From: Lysobacterales bacterium
GTDB taxonomy: Bacteria; Pseudomonadota; Gammaproteobacteria; Xanthomonadales; SZUA-5
Assembly: GCA_022844165.1 (NCBI GenBank)
Contig: JALHMH010000023.1
Coordinates: 1 to 64,000 of the forward strand
Reading direction: 5' to 3'
Length of the DNA: 64,000 nt
This document shows positions 35,240 through 45,100 of this stretch, in pieces. The notes below the pieces were generated by a model, which saw only the letters and a list, made by a program, of their open reading frames with translations, ran no database searches and was not told the origin of the DNA. The position numbers were made by a program, and so were the translations under genes. Positions within the stretch are counted from its first letter, which is position 1, and the number at the start of each line of letters is the position of its first letter.

Positions 35240-37177
35240 GTGTTGGACGAAATTGAGCTTGAAGATTCCGAAGACGGCGAAAGTAGCGGCGACAGCTGGT
35301 TCGGTTCGTCGTGGGGCGGCGGCTTTCGGCAACTGGGCTCAGGCGTCCTATTTTTGGCGTCGCTGTTTTTGCTGTTCTGGAATGAAGGTGCAGGCAAGGC
35401 GCACTCCGATGCCTTGCACGAAGCCGAAGACGCCGTGATCGAAGCGCCATCGCACAAACTCGATCCGGCACTCGACGGCAAACTCATCCATGTCTCAGGC
35501 AATGTCACCGGCAACGGCAACGTACGCGATCCAGACTTCGGCGTGGAAACCGAAGCCGTGGCGCTGTACCGCAACGTCGAGATGTTTCAATGGATCGAGG
35601 ATGAGCAGACAAGCGGTCGCGGCCGTCGCAAACGCACCGAGGTCACGTATTACCAGGACTGGGACACCGAGTTTCACGATTCAAGTCGATTCGAACAACG
35701 TACCGGCCACGAGAACCCGCCGTTTGCGCTCAGCGGAGATGGATTTTTCGCGCCGAACGCCACTTTCGGGCCGTTCAAGTTCGATAGCGTCGAGGTCGCG
35801 CGGCAGGCGCTGGTCGACATGGACTTTCCGGAAGCGCCGGGCAGCCTCGGCCGCTGGCCAAAATTTCTCGATCGCCTGCCCACATTGCCAGCAGCCATGC
35901 AAACGAAAGGCTGGTATGAGCTGCAGCCCGGCGTTTTCTACAAAGGCAATCCGAACGTCGAATACGCTGAAGTTGGCGATATGCGGGTCTCGTTCTACGT
36001 GCTGCCGAGCAACCACCAGATATCGGTGATCGGTCAGCAAAACGGCAATCGCATCGAAAAGTGGAGAGCCAGCAATAACGACAGCGTTCTGCTCGCCGTC
36101 GGCGGTGCGATGAGCGCCGATCGCATCATTGCCGAAGCTGTGGCAAACAACGAAAGTTCGACGAAACTGTTGCGTATCGTCGGCCTGATCGGTGCCGTCA
36201 TTGGTGCCGCCGGTATGGCGGGATGGCTGACGAGCTTCTTGTCTTTTGTGCCGGTGATCGGTCCGATGGTGCAGATGTCGGCGATGGTCGCTGGCGCGTT
36301 GTTTGGTCTATCGATCGGTGTTCTGACCATCATCATTGGCTGGTTGAATGCCAGGCCGTGGATTGGCGTTACGTTAATGCTCGCACTCATCGTGGGCATT
36401 GTTTACATGATGCGTCGCGGCCGACAACTGAAGTCAGCCGAGCGGCGTCAGAACGTCATTGCGAATGCCGCAGCGCGCGCCCGACAAGCCGCAGCCGACA
36501 AGCTTGCAATGCCGCCTTTGCCCGGCGCTGTCCCGGCGATGGCAGGTGGGCCGGCACTGTTCTCTGTTCCGCCACCTCCACCGCCGCCGCCGACTGCCGG
36601 CAACCCTGCGCGCACTTCCAGCGCTCGTGCTGGCACACCCACTTCGTTCAACGAAGAAGAGCCGGAGCGTGATTTGCCGGCACTCGAGTGGACGCCCGGT
36701 TTGATGACTTTGAAGCCACCATCGGTGCGGCCCAAATCCGCCGATTCACAGCGTCCATTCGATGCCGTGGACGAACCCGCGTCGCCGGCGCAGGCACCGA
36801 CGCCGACGGCCGCTCCGCCCGCGTTGCCCCCGAAGCCAGCGAAACCCGCCGAACAGAAGGCCGCAGGCAAGCTGTTCGATACGGTGCCGATGCGCGATCC
36901 GGCACCACTTTTCGATACTGTACCGATGCGCGGGGAGCTGCCTTACGATCTGATCGACGATCGCCCCCCCGAACCACCCCAGCCAGAACCGGCCAAACCC
37001 AGACGCATCTCGCTGGGCAGCAAAGGGCCTTACCAGCTCAATAAGATTGTCAAACTGCTCGCCGACGGCAACGACCAGCTGCTGTGTTTCGAACTGGTGA
37101 AAGATGGCCGACCGATCAAGCGCGGCACACAGGACGAAATCAAAGCGGCGCTGGCTGAGGCGTTGAAGGGGACTTAG
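35240..37177 (+). CDS. TMEM43-family membrane protein with proline-rich tail
   Basis: A 645-residue protein with one N-terminal span (about 32-50), a periplasmic domain of about 240 residues rich in aromatic and acidic positions (Trp-Asn-Glu-Gly, Gly-Asn-Val-Thr-Gly-Asn), then four spans (about 310-400), matching the TMEM43 family shared with animals. The C-terminal third is cytoplasmic and low-complexity, with a run of eight prolines near residue 443 and the octapeptide Leu-Phe-Asp-Thr-Val-Pro-Met-Arg repeated at 545 and 557, followed by a short folded end. The role of bacterial members is unknown. GTG 35240 is chosen for GGAG 8 bases upstream; a TTG lies two codons earlier. Confidence 0.75.
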   Translation: MLDEIELEDSEDGESSGDSWFGSSWGGGFRQLGSGVLFLASLFLLFWNEGAGKAHSDALHEAEDAVIEAPSHKLDPALDGKLIHVSGNVTGNGNVRDPDFGVETEAVALYRNVEMFQWIEDEQTSGRGRRKRTEVTYYQDWDTEFHDSSRFEQRTGHENPPFALSGDGFFAPNATFGPFKFDSVEVARQALVDMDFPEAPGSLGRWPKFLDRLPTLPAAMQTKGWYELQPGVFYKGNPNVEYAEVGDMRVSFYVLPSNHQISVIGQQNGNRIEKWRASNNDSVLLAVGGAMSADRIIAEAVANNESSTKLLRIVGLIGAVIGAAGMAGWLTSFLSFVPVIGPMVQMSAMVAGALFGLSIGVLTIIIGWLNARPWIGVTLMLALIVGIVYMMRRGRQLKSAERRQNVIANAAARARQAAADKLAMPPLPGAVPAMAGGPALFSVPPPPPPPPTAGNPARTSSARAGTPTSFNEEEPERDLPALEWTPGLMTLKPPSVRPKSADSQRPFDAVDEPASPAQAPTPTAAPPALPPKPAKPAEQKAAGKLFDTVPMRDPAPLFDTVPMRGELPYDLIDDRPPEPPQPEPAKPRRISLGSKGPYQLNKIVKLLADGNDQLLCFELVKDGRPIKRGTQDEIKAALAEALKGT

Positions 37178-37296
37178 CGACGCATGGCCAGGGGCGAACG
37201 ATCCTTTTGGTATTCCTGCGCGCGTTCCGCATGGTCGATTGTCGGGGGCACGCGGGCGCCAACAATGATGCGTAGATTTTTGTTGATCAGGCGCAC
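37174..37296 (-). CDS. Possible 40-residue ORF downstream of the sensor kinase
   Basis: A GTG-started frame (Met-Arg-Leu-Ile-Asn-Lys-Asn-Leu-Arg-Ile-Ile-Val-Gly-Ala) ending at TAA. The composition is protein-like, with balanced charged and hydrophobic residues. It lies in the same frame as the sensor kinase, separated by its TAG stop at 37375. It may be a small gene, a remnant, or chance; I recognise no family. It overlaps the end of the TMEM43-like gene on the opposite strand by 4 bases. Confidence 0.2.
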   Translation of the reverse strand: MRLINKNLRIIVGARVPPTIDHAERAQEYQKDRSPLAMRR

Positions 37297-37374
37297 GATT
37301 CCTTTCTCGCTACGGCCGCCGGTGGCGATGGCGTTCTGCTCGCGACGCTGCCATCGAGAGGGCTCCGCCCGCCG

Positions 37375-40035
37375 CTATCCCGCGCGCCGCACCAGAATGT
37401 GCGTCACGAGGCTGCGCAGCGCAGGCGCGCGGATCGGCTTGATCAGATGCCCCCAGGCGTTGACACTGGCGGCGTTGCGCAGCTCGGGGTCTCGATCTGT
37501 GGTCATCAGGATCAGGCTCGGTTCTTCCGCGGCAGCGCCAGGCCAGCGGGCGCAGAGCTGCGTCCAGATCGGGCCAGGGTTCTTGCCCGGGGGCAAATCC
37601 AGCACCAACACCTGTGGCGGCGGCTGGTGGATTGCCGCGGCGAGCGCCGCGCCTTCGCTGCCAGCGAACGTGACCTGGCAGCCCCAGCTTTGCAGCAGCG
37701 AACCGACGGCAGCGCACGCCGATGAATCGTCGTCGATGCACCAGATGCGACATCCGCGCAAGGCCGAATCGTCCTGTGCCGTGAATCCCAGTTCCGCCGT
37801 CGCCGACACCGGCGAGGTCAATCTCGGCTCGCCGAGCGGGACCTGCACCCAGAACGTGCTGCCGCTCCCGAGCACGGAGCGTAGTCCGATCGGATGTTCC
37901 AGCAGGCGGCCGATGCGCTCGACGATCGCCAGGCCAAGCCCCGCGCCGCGGTCGCCGCTGCCGGCATTGTCGAGGCGACGAAACTCCTCAAAGATCTCGC
38001 GCTGCTGCGATTCTGGGATGCCAGAGCCCTGATCGTGTACTTCGATCCTCAGGCTGCGTCCGCTGCGCCGGCAGCCGAGCAGCACGCGACCGCCGTTCGT
38101 GTAGCGGATGGCATTGGCGAGGAAGTTCTGCAGGACGCGGCGCAGGAGATCGAAATCGCTGCGCACGACGGCACGGGTCGCAACGATGCGCAACTGCAGG
38201 CCGCGCGCCCGGGCGACGATGGCGGCCTCATTGCCGACCGCCTCCAACAGGCTCGCCAGCGCAAAGTCTCGTTGCTGGACGGCAAGGTTGCCGGACTCCA
38301 GACGTGCGATGTCCAGCAGGCTGCCCAGGATCGCGTCCTGGGCCGCCAGGGATTGTTCGACCTGACTGGCGATGGCCTGTGCTTCCGCTGCGACGACATG
38401 GCCGCGCAGCGCAGCCAGGAACATCCGCGCGGCATTCAGAGGCTGCAGCAGATCATGCACGGCGGCGGCCACGAATCGCGACTTATGGCGGTTGGCGATT
38501 TCCGCTTCCTGTCTGGCGGCGTCGAGCGCTCGTGTGCGATCCACCACGCGCCGCTCCAGCGCGTCGGCGAGTGAGCGCAACTCGCGCGCGGCGTTGCGAT
38601 AGCTGGTGATATCCGCGTAGCTGGTGACGAAACCGCCTTCGGGCAGCGGGTTGCCGCGAATCTCGAGGACCGTACCGTCGTCCTTCTCGCTTTCCCGTTG
38701 ATGCGGACTGCCGGAGCGCAAGTGTTGCATTCGACGTTCGATGGCGTCCTCCACGGGACCCGGGCCCAACAAACCACGCTGCGCGTTGTACCGGAACAGG
38801 TTCTGGATGGGCTGGCCGATGCGCAGCAGATCCGGCGGGAAGCGGAACAATTCCTGATAGCGAGAATTCCACGCCGTCAGTCGCAATTGCGCATCGACGA
38901 TCACGACGCCCTGAGGCAGATGTTCAAGGCTGCGGCTCAAGCCGGCATCGGCTTGTCGCGCGGCCTCGACGATGCCGTCCTGCGCGGTTCGCAGTTCACG
39001 CGCATGTTGCCTGAGCATCGATTCGAGCTCTTCGCGGCTACGTTCCTTCAGTGCCGCCGTGCGCCGCCGCTGTAACACCAACAGCGCGAGGAAGGACGCG
39101 GCGAGCACGCCGCCGCCAGCTGCGAGCGCTGCGTTTCGTGCCGCAGCACGTATGGCGCCCGCATCGTGGATCAAGTGCAGCTGCCAGCCAACCTCAGGAA
39201 GCGGCAGCGATTGCCAAAGCACTGGCGCGCGCAGTCGCGGATCGGCAACCTGCAACTGGCGTGGGCCGGCGTCATGCCGCAGGGCTTCGGTGGTCTGGAT
39301 CGGCAGCAACGTCTGACCCGCGTACTGCTGTGTGGCCTCCAGCTTCTCGCGATCACTTTCGCCGAGCGGCGTCAGCGTTCGATAGCGCCACTCGGGCCGG
39401 CTGGCGAGAAAGATGACGCCATGCGCGTCGCTGACGAGCACGACATCGGAGGTGGTCAGCCATTCGGTCTCCAGTGCGTCGAAATCGATCTTGATGACCA
39501 CGAGGCCAGCAACCCCGCCGTTGGCATTTCCGATCGCCTGGGACAAAAAATAACCCGGCTCGCCGGTCGTCATGCCGATGCCGTAAAACTGGCCGCTGCC
39601 TTCGCGCAGTCCTTGTTGCACGTAAGGCCTGAAGCTGTAATCACCACCGACGTTGCTCGCGGGCGTTCGCCAGTTGCTGGCGGCGAGCGCAATTCCGTTC
39701 GCATCGATCAGCGTGAGCGTGGAAGAGCGCGTAACGTTGTTGGCGGCTTCCAATCGCTGATTGAGCGCCAGGCGACGCGCGGCATCGATCGGCGTCGACA
39801 ACGCTGCCAATAACTCGGGGTCCAGCGCCAGCACCTGGGGCAGTGTACGGTAGCGGTCGATGCGTTGCTGCAGCGACTGCGCGTAGAGCGCCAATTGCCG
39901 ATCGAGCTGCTCGGTTTCGCGTTGCAGCGCGATTTGCCCGCCCCAGCGATAAGCCAGCAGCATCGATAGCAGCAGCAGGCCCACGATCGACATCGCGACC
40001 AGCATCGGGCGTGATTGAGAGAACTGGACTGGCAT
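37375..40035 (-). CDS. Hybrid sensor histidine kinase with DctB-like sensor
   Basis: An 886-residue hybrid kinase. Domains in order: span at about 12-32; periplasmic double-Cache sensor (about 33-290) with Phe-Arg-Pro-Tyr-Val-Gln-Gln-Gly and Gly-Met-Thr-Thr-Gly-Glu-Pro-Gly-Tyr-Phe, the pattern of C4-dicarboxylate sensors of the DctB type; second span (about 305-325); coiled coil; PAS-like domain (about 365-480); HisKA with His527 in Val-His-Asp-Leu-Leu-Gln-Pro-Leu as in NahK-type kinases; HATPase; and a C-terminal receiver with Asp813 and Lys866. The output partner is not encoded nearby. A DctA-type symporter gene lies divergently 700 bases away, so dicarboxylate sensing is a reasonable inference. 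Confidence 0.85.
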   Translation of the reverse strand: MPVQFSQSRPMLVAMSIVGLLLLSMLLAYRWGGQIALQRETEQLDRQLALYAQSLQQRIDRYRTLPQVLALDPELLAALSTPIDAARRLALNQRLEAANNVTRSSTLTLIDANGIALAASNWRTPASNVGGDYSFRPYVQQGLREGSGQFYGIGMTTGEPGYFLSQAIGNANGGVAGLVVIKIDFDALETEWLTTSDVVLVSDAHGVIFLASRPEWRYRTLTPLGESDREKLEATQQYAGQTLLPIQTTEALRHDAGPRQLQVADPRLRAPVLWQSLPLPEVGWQLHLIHDAGAIRAAARNAALAAGGGVLAASFLALLVLQRRRTAALKERSREELESMLRQHARELRTAQDGIVEAARQADAGLSRSLEHLPQGVVIVDAQLRLTAWNSRYQELFRFPPDLLRIGQPIQNLFRYNAQRGLLGPGPVEDAIERRMQHLRSGSPHQRESEKDDGTVLEIRGNPLPEGGFVTSYADITSYRNAARELRSLADALERRVVDRTRALDAARQEAEIANRHKSRFVAAAVHDLLQPLNAARMFLAALRGHVVAAEAQAIASQVEQSLAAQDAILGSLLDIARLESGNLAVQQRDFALASLLEAVGNEAAIVARARGLQLRIVATRAVVRSDFDLLRRVLQNFLANAIRYTNGGRVLLGCRRSGRSLRIEVHDQGSGIPESQQREIFEEFRRLDNAGSGDRGAGLGLAIVERIGRLLEHPIGLRSVLGSGSTFWVQVPLGEPRLTSPVSATAELGFTAQDDSALRGCRIWCIDDDSSACAAVGSLLQSWGCQVTFAGSEGAALAAAIHQPPPQVLVLDLPPGKNPGPIWTQLCARWPGAAAEEPSLILMTTDRDPELRNAASVNAWGHLIKPIRAPALRSLVTHILVRRAG

Positions 40036-40064
40036 GTGGACAGCGTAGCGCAGTTGGGCCTGGA

Positions 40065-40241
40065 TGTTTCAAAGGCTCCAGCGAGGCTTCGCCCCGCTCA
40101 GTCCTCAATGAAACAGTCCGCTGACGCGAACCATGGATGGTTCGCTGATGGATCGAGCACGCAAGTGCCTGATCCATGTAGAGCGAGTCCGGACCTGTGC
40201 CGGACTCGCGACGTCGAGAAAGTGCAGGAAAGCACTTTCTC
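40065..40241. repeat. Array of five consecutive hairpins
   Basis: Five inverted repeats follow each other with few unpaired bases: TGTTTCA/TGAAACA (40065-40071/40109-40115) enclosing an AGCG.GGC-TTC-GCC stem; GCGAACCAT/ATGGTTCGC (40126/40137); ATGGATC/GATCCAT (40148/40171) enclosing GCAC-GCAA-GTGC; GCGAGTCCGG/CCGGACTCGC (40183/40200); and GAGAAAGTGC/GCACTTTCTC (40216/40232). All stems are perfect or nearly so. The array sits in the 699-base divergent region between the sensor kinase and the symporter and leads directly into the element at 40251. Confidence 0.7.
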
Positions 40242-40250
40242 AACACCACA

Positions 40251-40416
40251 CTAGTGTGGTGTCCCAAAAGTAAGGTGAACAATTTCCGCGTCTTTCGACC
40301 CGAATGCTGCGTTGTTCGTCGTCGCCATAGCGCTGCTATGGCTCCTTCTCTCGCCTTGCCTCGGACCGAAATCCATCGGAAATTTAGTTCAACTTACTTC
40401 TGGGACACCACACTAG
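40251..40416. mobile_element. MITE-like inverted-repeat element flanked by CTAG
   Basis: A 158-bp unit (40255-40412) lies between two CTAG tetranucleotides. Its ends are inverted repeats that both begin TGTGGTGTCCCA and match at 24 of the first 26 positions; similarity continues inward through an AATTTCCG block. An inner CCATAGC-GCT-GCTATGG hairpin occupies the centre. It encodes no protein. CTAG at both ends fits a 4-bp target duplication of the YTAR type known for IS5. The base run ACACCACA just left of the first CTAG is the mirror of the element's end, which suggests a second, truncated copy there. Confidence 0.7.
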
Positions 40417-40665
40417 CGAGGCTTCGCCTCAGACCGCCGAGCATTGTTGGCTTCGCCAGACACCGTACTTGCCACAACCCCCATCGAGCGCTGCGCGCAT
40501 TTCCGGCCCGGCGGCACAGCCGCCGGTCGTTCGGCTCGGCACACGCCTTGCGGCGTGTAAGCGCCGATCTTCACCCCCCTTAATTTAAGGGGGCTGCCAA
40601 AGCCAAAGCCGCTCCTAAGAAAATTTGACTCAAACGACAAGATCCGGCTTCGTCAAGGACTCTAG
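40413..40665 (-). repeat. CTAG-bounded structured repeat, copy R4 (full length)
   Basis: This reverse-strand copy has CTAG at both ends (40413-40416 and 40662-40665) and shares the left one with the inverted-repeat element. Stems: CCCCCTTAA/TTAAGGGGG (40575-40583/40585-40593), ACACGCC/GGCGTGT with a CGGC/GCCG base, CCGGCGGC-TGT-GCCGCCGG, and the GAGGC-TTC-GCCTC terminal hairpin. The symporter gene begins 70 bases to the right. Confidence 0.85.
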
Positions 40666-40734
40666 TATCTTTAGGTTATTCGGGTGACCGGTGCATGGTG
40701 TTAGAACTGCGTACGTCACTCCTGGACGTCAACC

Positions 40735-42087
40735 ATGGCGCTTTCTGCCACCGTCGAACCCGTTGCCGAACAGCGCTTGCCGCTGTATCGGCAGCTGTAC
40801 TTTCAGGTCGTGGTGGCGATCACATTGGGTGTGCTCGTTGGCCATTTCGAGCCTGAACTCGGCGCAGCATTGAAGCCATTGGGCGATGGCTTCATCAAAT
40901 TGGTCAAGATGATCATCGCACCGGTGATCTTCCTGACGATCGTCACCGGCATTGCCGGTATCGCCGAGATGCGCACGGTCGGTCGTGTCTTCATCAAGGC
41001 GATGGCTTATTTCTTGTTCTTTTCTACGCTGGCCCTGGTCGTCGGCATGATCGTCGCGCACGTGGTGCGGCCCGGCGCGGGCATGAACATCGATCCGGCA
41101 ACCCTGGATGCCACGGCGATCCAGGGTTACGTGCAGCAGTCTCAGGAAATGTCGCTGATCAACTTCGTGCTCGACATCATTCCGACCACCCTGGTCAGTC
41201 CGCTCGTCGGCGGCAATCTGTTGCAAGTCCTGCTGATCGCTGTTTTGTTTGGTATTTCGCTGGCGATGGTCGGAGCGCCGGGGCGACCCGTGCTGCATTT
41301 CTTGCAGGCGCTCACGGCACCGGTTTTCACGCTCGTGCACCTGCTGATGAAAGCGGCACCGATTGGCGCGTTCGGCGCGATTGCGTTCACTATCGGCAAG
41401 TACGGCTTAAGCTCGTTGGTCAACCTGGCGTGGCTCGTCGGGACCTTCTATCTGACGTCGCTGTTGTTCGTGCTGCTGGTGCTGGGTGCGGTCGCCAGGC
41501 TCAGCGGCTTTTCGATCTTCAAGTTGATCCGGTATTTGAAAGCTGAGCTTTGGCTGGTGCTGGGCACCTCATCGTCCGAGTCGGCATTGCCTTCGCTGAT
41601 GGAAAAGATGGAGCGCGCCGGTTGCGCCAAGCCGGTCGTCGGCCTGGTGGTGCCGACCGGATATTCGTTCAATCTCGACGGCACCAACATCTACATGACG
41701 CTGGCCGCGTTGTTCATCGCGCAGGCGACCAATATTGAACTTTCGCTGGGCCAACAGCTGGGCCTGCTGCTGGTTGCAATGCTCACTTCCAAGGGTGCAG
41801 CAGGCGTCACGGGCGCAGGTTTTATCACCCTGGCAGCCACGCTTGCGGTGGTGCCGGAAGTGCCCGTCGCCGGGATGGCGCTGGTCCTCGGCGTGGATCG
41901 TTTCATGAGCGAATGCCGCTCATTGACCAATTTTATCGGCAACGCTGTCGCCACACTCGTTGTCGCGCGCTGGGAAGGGCAGCTGGATCGCGACGCGCTG
42001 AACCGTGCTCTTGCGGATGCACCGCAGCTTGCGGCGAATCCCAACCCGGCTGTCGCGGGCGATCCGCGAACGCTGGACGTCGATTGA
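40735..42087 (+). CDS. Dicarboxylate/amino acid:cation symporter (DctA/GltP family)
   Basis: A 450-residue secondary importer of the DAACS family with eight spans and two re-entrant loops. The Ser-rich loop ([10 protein letters not shown]) and the Asn-Leu-Asp-Gly-Thr motif (usually Asn-Met-Asp-Gly-Thr) that binds cation and substrate are present, as is Ser-Lys-Gly-Ala-Ala-Gly-Val-Thr-Gly. The segment Asp-Arg-Phe-Met-Ser-Glu-Cys-Arg is the DctA-type substrate region, so a C4-dicarboxylate is the likely cargo. The TonB receptor gene follows after 32 bases, and the divergent hybrid kinase may control it. Confidence 0.88.
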   Translation: MALSATVEPVAEQRLPLYRQLYFQVVVAITLGVLVGHFEPELGAALKPLGDGFIKLVKMIIAPVIFLTIVTGIAGIAEMRTVGRVFIKAMAYFLFFSTLALVVGMIVAHVVRPGAGMNIDPATLDATAIQGYVQQSQEMSLINFVLDIIPTTLVSPLVGGNLLQVLLIAVLFGISLAMVGAPGRPVLHFLQALTAPVFTLVHLLMKAAPIGAFGAIAFTIGKYGLSSLVNLAWLVGTFYLTSLLFVLLVLGAVARLSGFSIFKLIRYLKAELWLVLGTSSSESALPSLMEKMERAGCAKPVVGLVVPTGYSFNLDGTNIYMTLAALFIAQATNIELSLGQQLGLLLVAMLTSKGAAGVTGAGFITLAATLAVVPEVPVAGMALVLGVDRFMSECRSLTNFIGNAVATLVVARWEGQLDRDALNRALADAPQLAANPNPAVAGDPRTLDVD

Positions 42088-42119
42088 ACCGGATGGAACA
42101 CAGAGGGAGGACGCACACC

Positions 42120-45100
42120 ATGGACACGACCAGGCGCCATCGCGGCGCGACGATGCGCGGCGCGATTGCGATCACCTTGCTGACCGCTGCAATTCAGTCG
42201 GCGCTGGCGCAAGCGCCGACTGCCAACGCACCGCCCGGCGCGGAGGCAGAGAAGACCGAATTAGACGCCGTGATGGTGGTCGGCTCGCAAATCAAGGGAG
42301 CAGCGACCACGGAGGCGCTGCCGGTGCTGCTCGTCGATCGCGATCAGATCGATTTGTCCGGTGCGTTGAGCGGTGACGAGTTGCTGCGCGAAATCCCCCA
42401 GATGGGCGATGTGCTTTTCGATGCATCAAATAACCCGCAGACCAGCAATGCTGCGCGGGGCGACGTCAATTCGGTCAACCTGCGCTCGCTGGGTGTCGGC
42501 AATACGCTCGTGCTGCTCAACGGCCGCCGCCTGGTGCAGCATCCGACCAGTCAAGGCACATCCGACACCGGCACCGTTCCGGTGCAGAGCTTCAACTCGA
42601 ATTCTCTGCCCGTTGCGGGCCTTGAACGCCTCGAGATTCTGCTCGATGGCGCGGCGGCCATCTATGGCGCGGATGCGGTCGCAGGCGTGGTCAATACCGT
42701 GCTGCAGACCGAGTTCGACGGCGTTGGAGTGGGCGTGCAGTACGGCACAGCGGAAGGCACCGGTATGCAGGAATACGAGGCCAACGTCTTCGCCGGCAAG
42801 ACCTTCGATACCGGCAATATCTCGCTGTTCGTCAACTACACCGACCGCTCGGCGCTGGATGCTGATGACCAGGAATTTACGCGCTCCGACGACTTGCGCC
42901 CGCTGTTCGCGGACGATCCGAATTTCGCCAGCGTTGCCGCGCTCGATGGACGCTCATCGAACACGCCGTGGGCGCGGTTGTCTGTGGGCACGCGGCCCGT
43001 CATCCGCACCAACGGTACAGCGGTGACCAACACCGCCGGTGCGTTCCGCGTGCAGCCGACCAGTTTTGGTTGTGCCGGTGGCATCAACTATGGCACCGGA
43101 TTGTGCCTGCTCAGCGGCAACCACAACTTCAACTCGACGAATCGCGAGATGCGTTACGACACGCGCTACCTGACCACAGTGCGGCCATCGGTGGAACGCA
43201 TCAACACTTATATGACCGGGCATCGCGAGCTTAACGACGACGTCGAGTTCTTCGGCGAAATCGGCTACTACCGCGCGCAGAGCGAAGCGCTTCAGCCGCC
43301 GGTGGTGAACCTCAACGCGATCTGGGTCCCCGCCAGCAATTACTGGAATCCGTTCGGGCCGGTGACTTTTGCCAACGGCAGCACCAATCCAAATCGACTG
43401 CCGGGATTGACCAACGTGCCCACCACCGGGCTGCCGGTATTGCTGAGCAACTATCGGTTTGTCGACGCAGGGTTTCAGACGGTTGAGGTCGAGAATTGGC
43501 AATCGCGATTCCTGGGCGGCTTGCGCGGCAACTGGCGAGGATTCGACTGGGAATCGGCGCTGGTCTACTCGGAAGCGGAAGCCATCGACCGCTCGCCCAA
43601 CATCAATCGCACGTTGCTGCAACAACAGCTGGCGCTATCGACGCCGGATGCCTACAACCCATTTAGCGGCGGCTGCGTGGACACGCCTACATTTGGCGAT
43701 TGTTCGCCGAGTTCGCAGGCAGCGATCGACAATATCGGCTTCATGCTGGAGCGCAAATCGCGAACCACGCTGAGCATGGCGGACTTGCGCATGAATCGCT
43801 TCGATCTCTGGCAGAACCGGGCGGGCGATGTAGGCATCGCTTTCGGTGTCGAAGCGCGCCGCGAAACCCAGCGCGATGACCGCGATGAGAACCTCGACGG
43901 CACCATCCAGTTCACCGATGTCGTGACCGGTGTAACCCAGCAGAGCAACGTGGCCGCGGTCAGTCAGAACCCCGACACCGAGGGTTCGCGCAACGTGGCG
44001 TCGGCCTATGTCGAGTTTGCCGTGCCGCTGGTCGCGCCGGAGATGGAAATTCCGCTGGTATACAACGTCAATGTGCAGTTGGCAGGCCGTTACGAGAACT
44101 ACTCGGATTTCGGATCGGTTGCTAAGCCGAAACTTGCGGTCGCCTGGGATCTGGCGCCGGGTTATCGGATGCGTGGTTCGTTTTCGGAGGGCTTTCGCGC
44201 GCCGAACCTGGAGCAAACCAATGCCACCCAATACGCGCGACTGGCCAGCGGCATCGACTATGTGCGTTGCGAGGCCGAGCGCCGCCGCGGCGTGATCGCT
44301 TCATTCGGCCAATGCGCGCAGACCACCTCAGCCCTGTCGCTGCTGGTGTCCGGCAACCCGTTACTGGAGCCCGAGGAGAGCAAGAATCTCTCGTTCGGTT
44401 TCGTCTTCCAACCCGATTTCATTCCACCCGAGTACGGCGAATTCACCTTCACTGTTGATCGCTGGCGCATCGAGCAGGAGCAGATCGTCGGCTTGCTGGG
44501 CGCGCAGACGGCGTTGATCGTCGATTATCTCAATCGGGTGGGCGGAGGCATCAATCCATTGGTTGCCCGCGAGGCGCCAACGCCTGAGGACATTGCGCTG
44601 TTCGCTGGCACCGGCATCGCGCCAGTCGGTCGCGCCATTTCGGTCTCCGACGGCTTCATCAATCTGCAGCCGCAGAATGTCGAGGGCATCGATCTTGCGG
44701 CCGAGTGGCGGTTGCGACGCACGCGCTACGGCAACTTCACGGTGAGATTCAACGCCAGCAAGCTGACCGAGTTTACGCGCGATCCGGGCGACATCGTTAA
44801 CTCGCTGTTCGAGGCGCGCGCGGCCGGCACCATTGATCCGCTGACGCCGCTACCCGATCCCACGCAGTTGATCGGTCAGAACGGCCGGCCGGAATGGCGC
44901 GCCAGCTCGTCCTTCATTTGGTCGCAGGGACCGTGGCGCGCTGGTCTTACCGCGCTGTACATGAGTTCTTTTGAGCAGGCCGCGCTCTTGGGGCTGGACG
45001 GTTCACCCTACAAGGTCGACCATCGCTTGACGTTCAATCTCTACGGCCAATACGAATTCGAAAGCGGCGCTGCGGTGCGCCTGGGTGTGCGCGATGTCAC

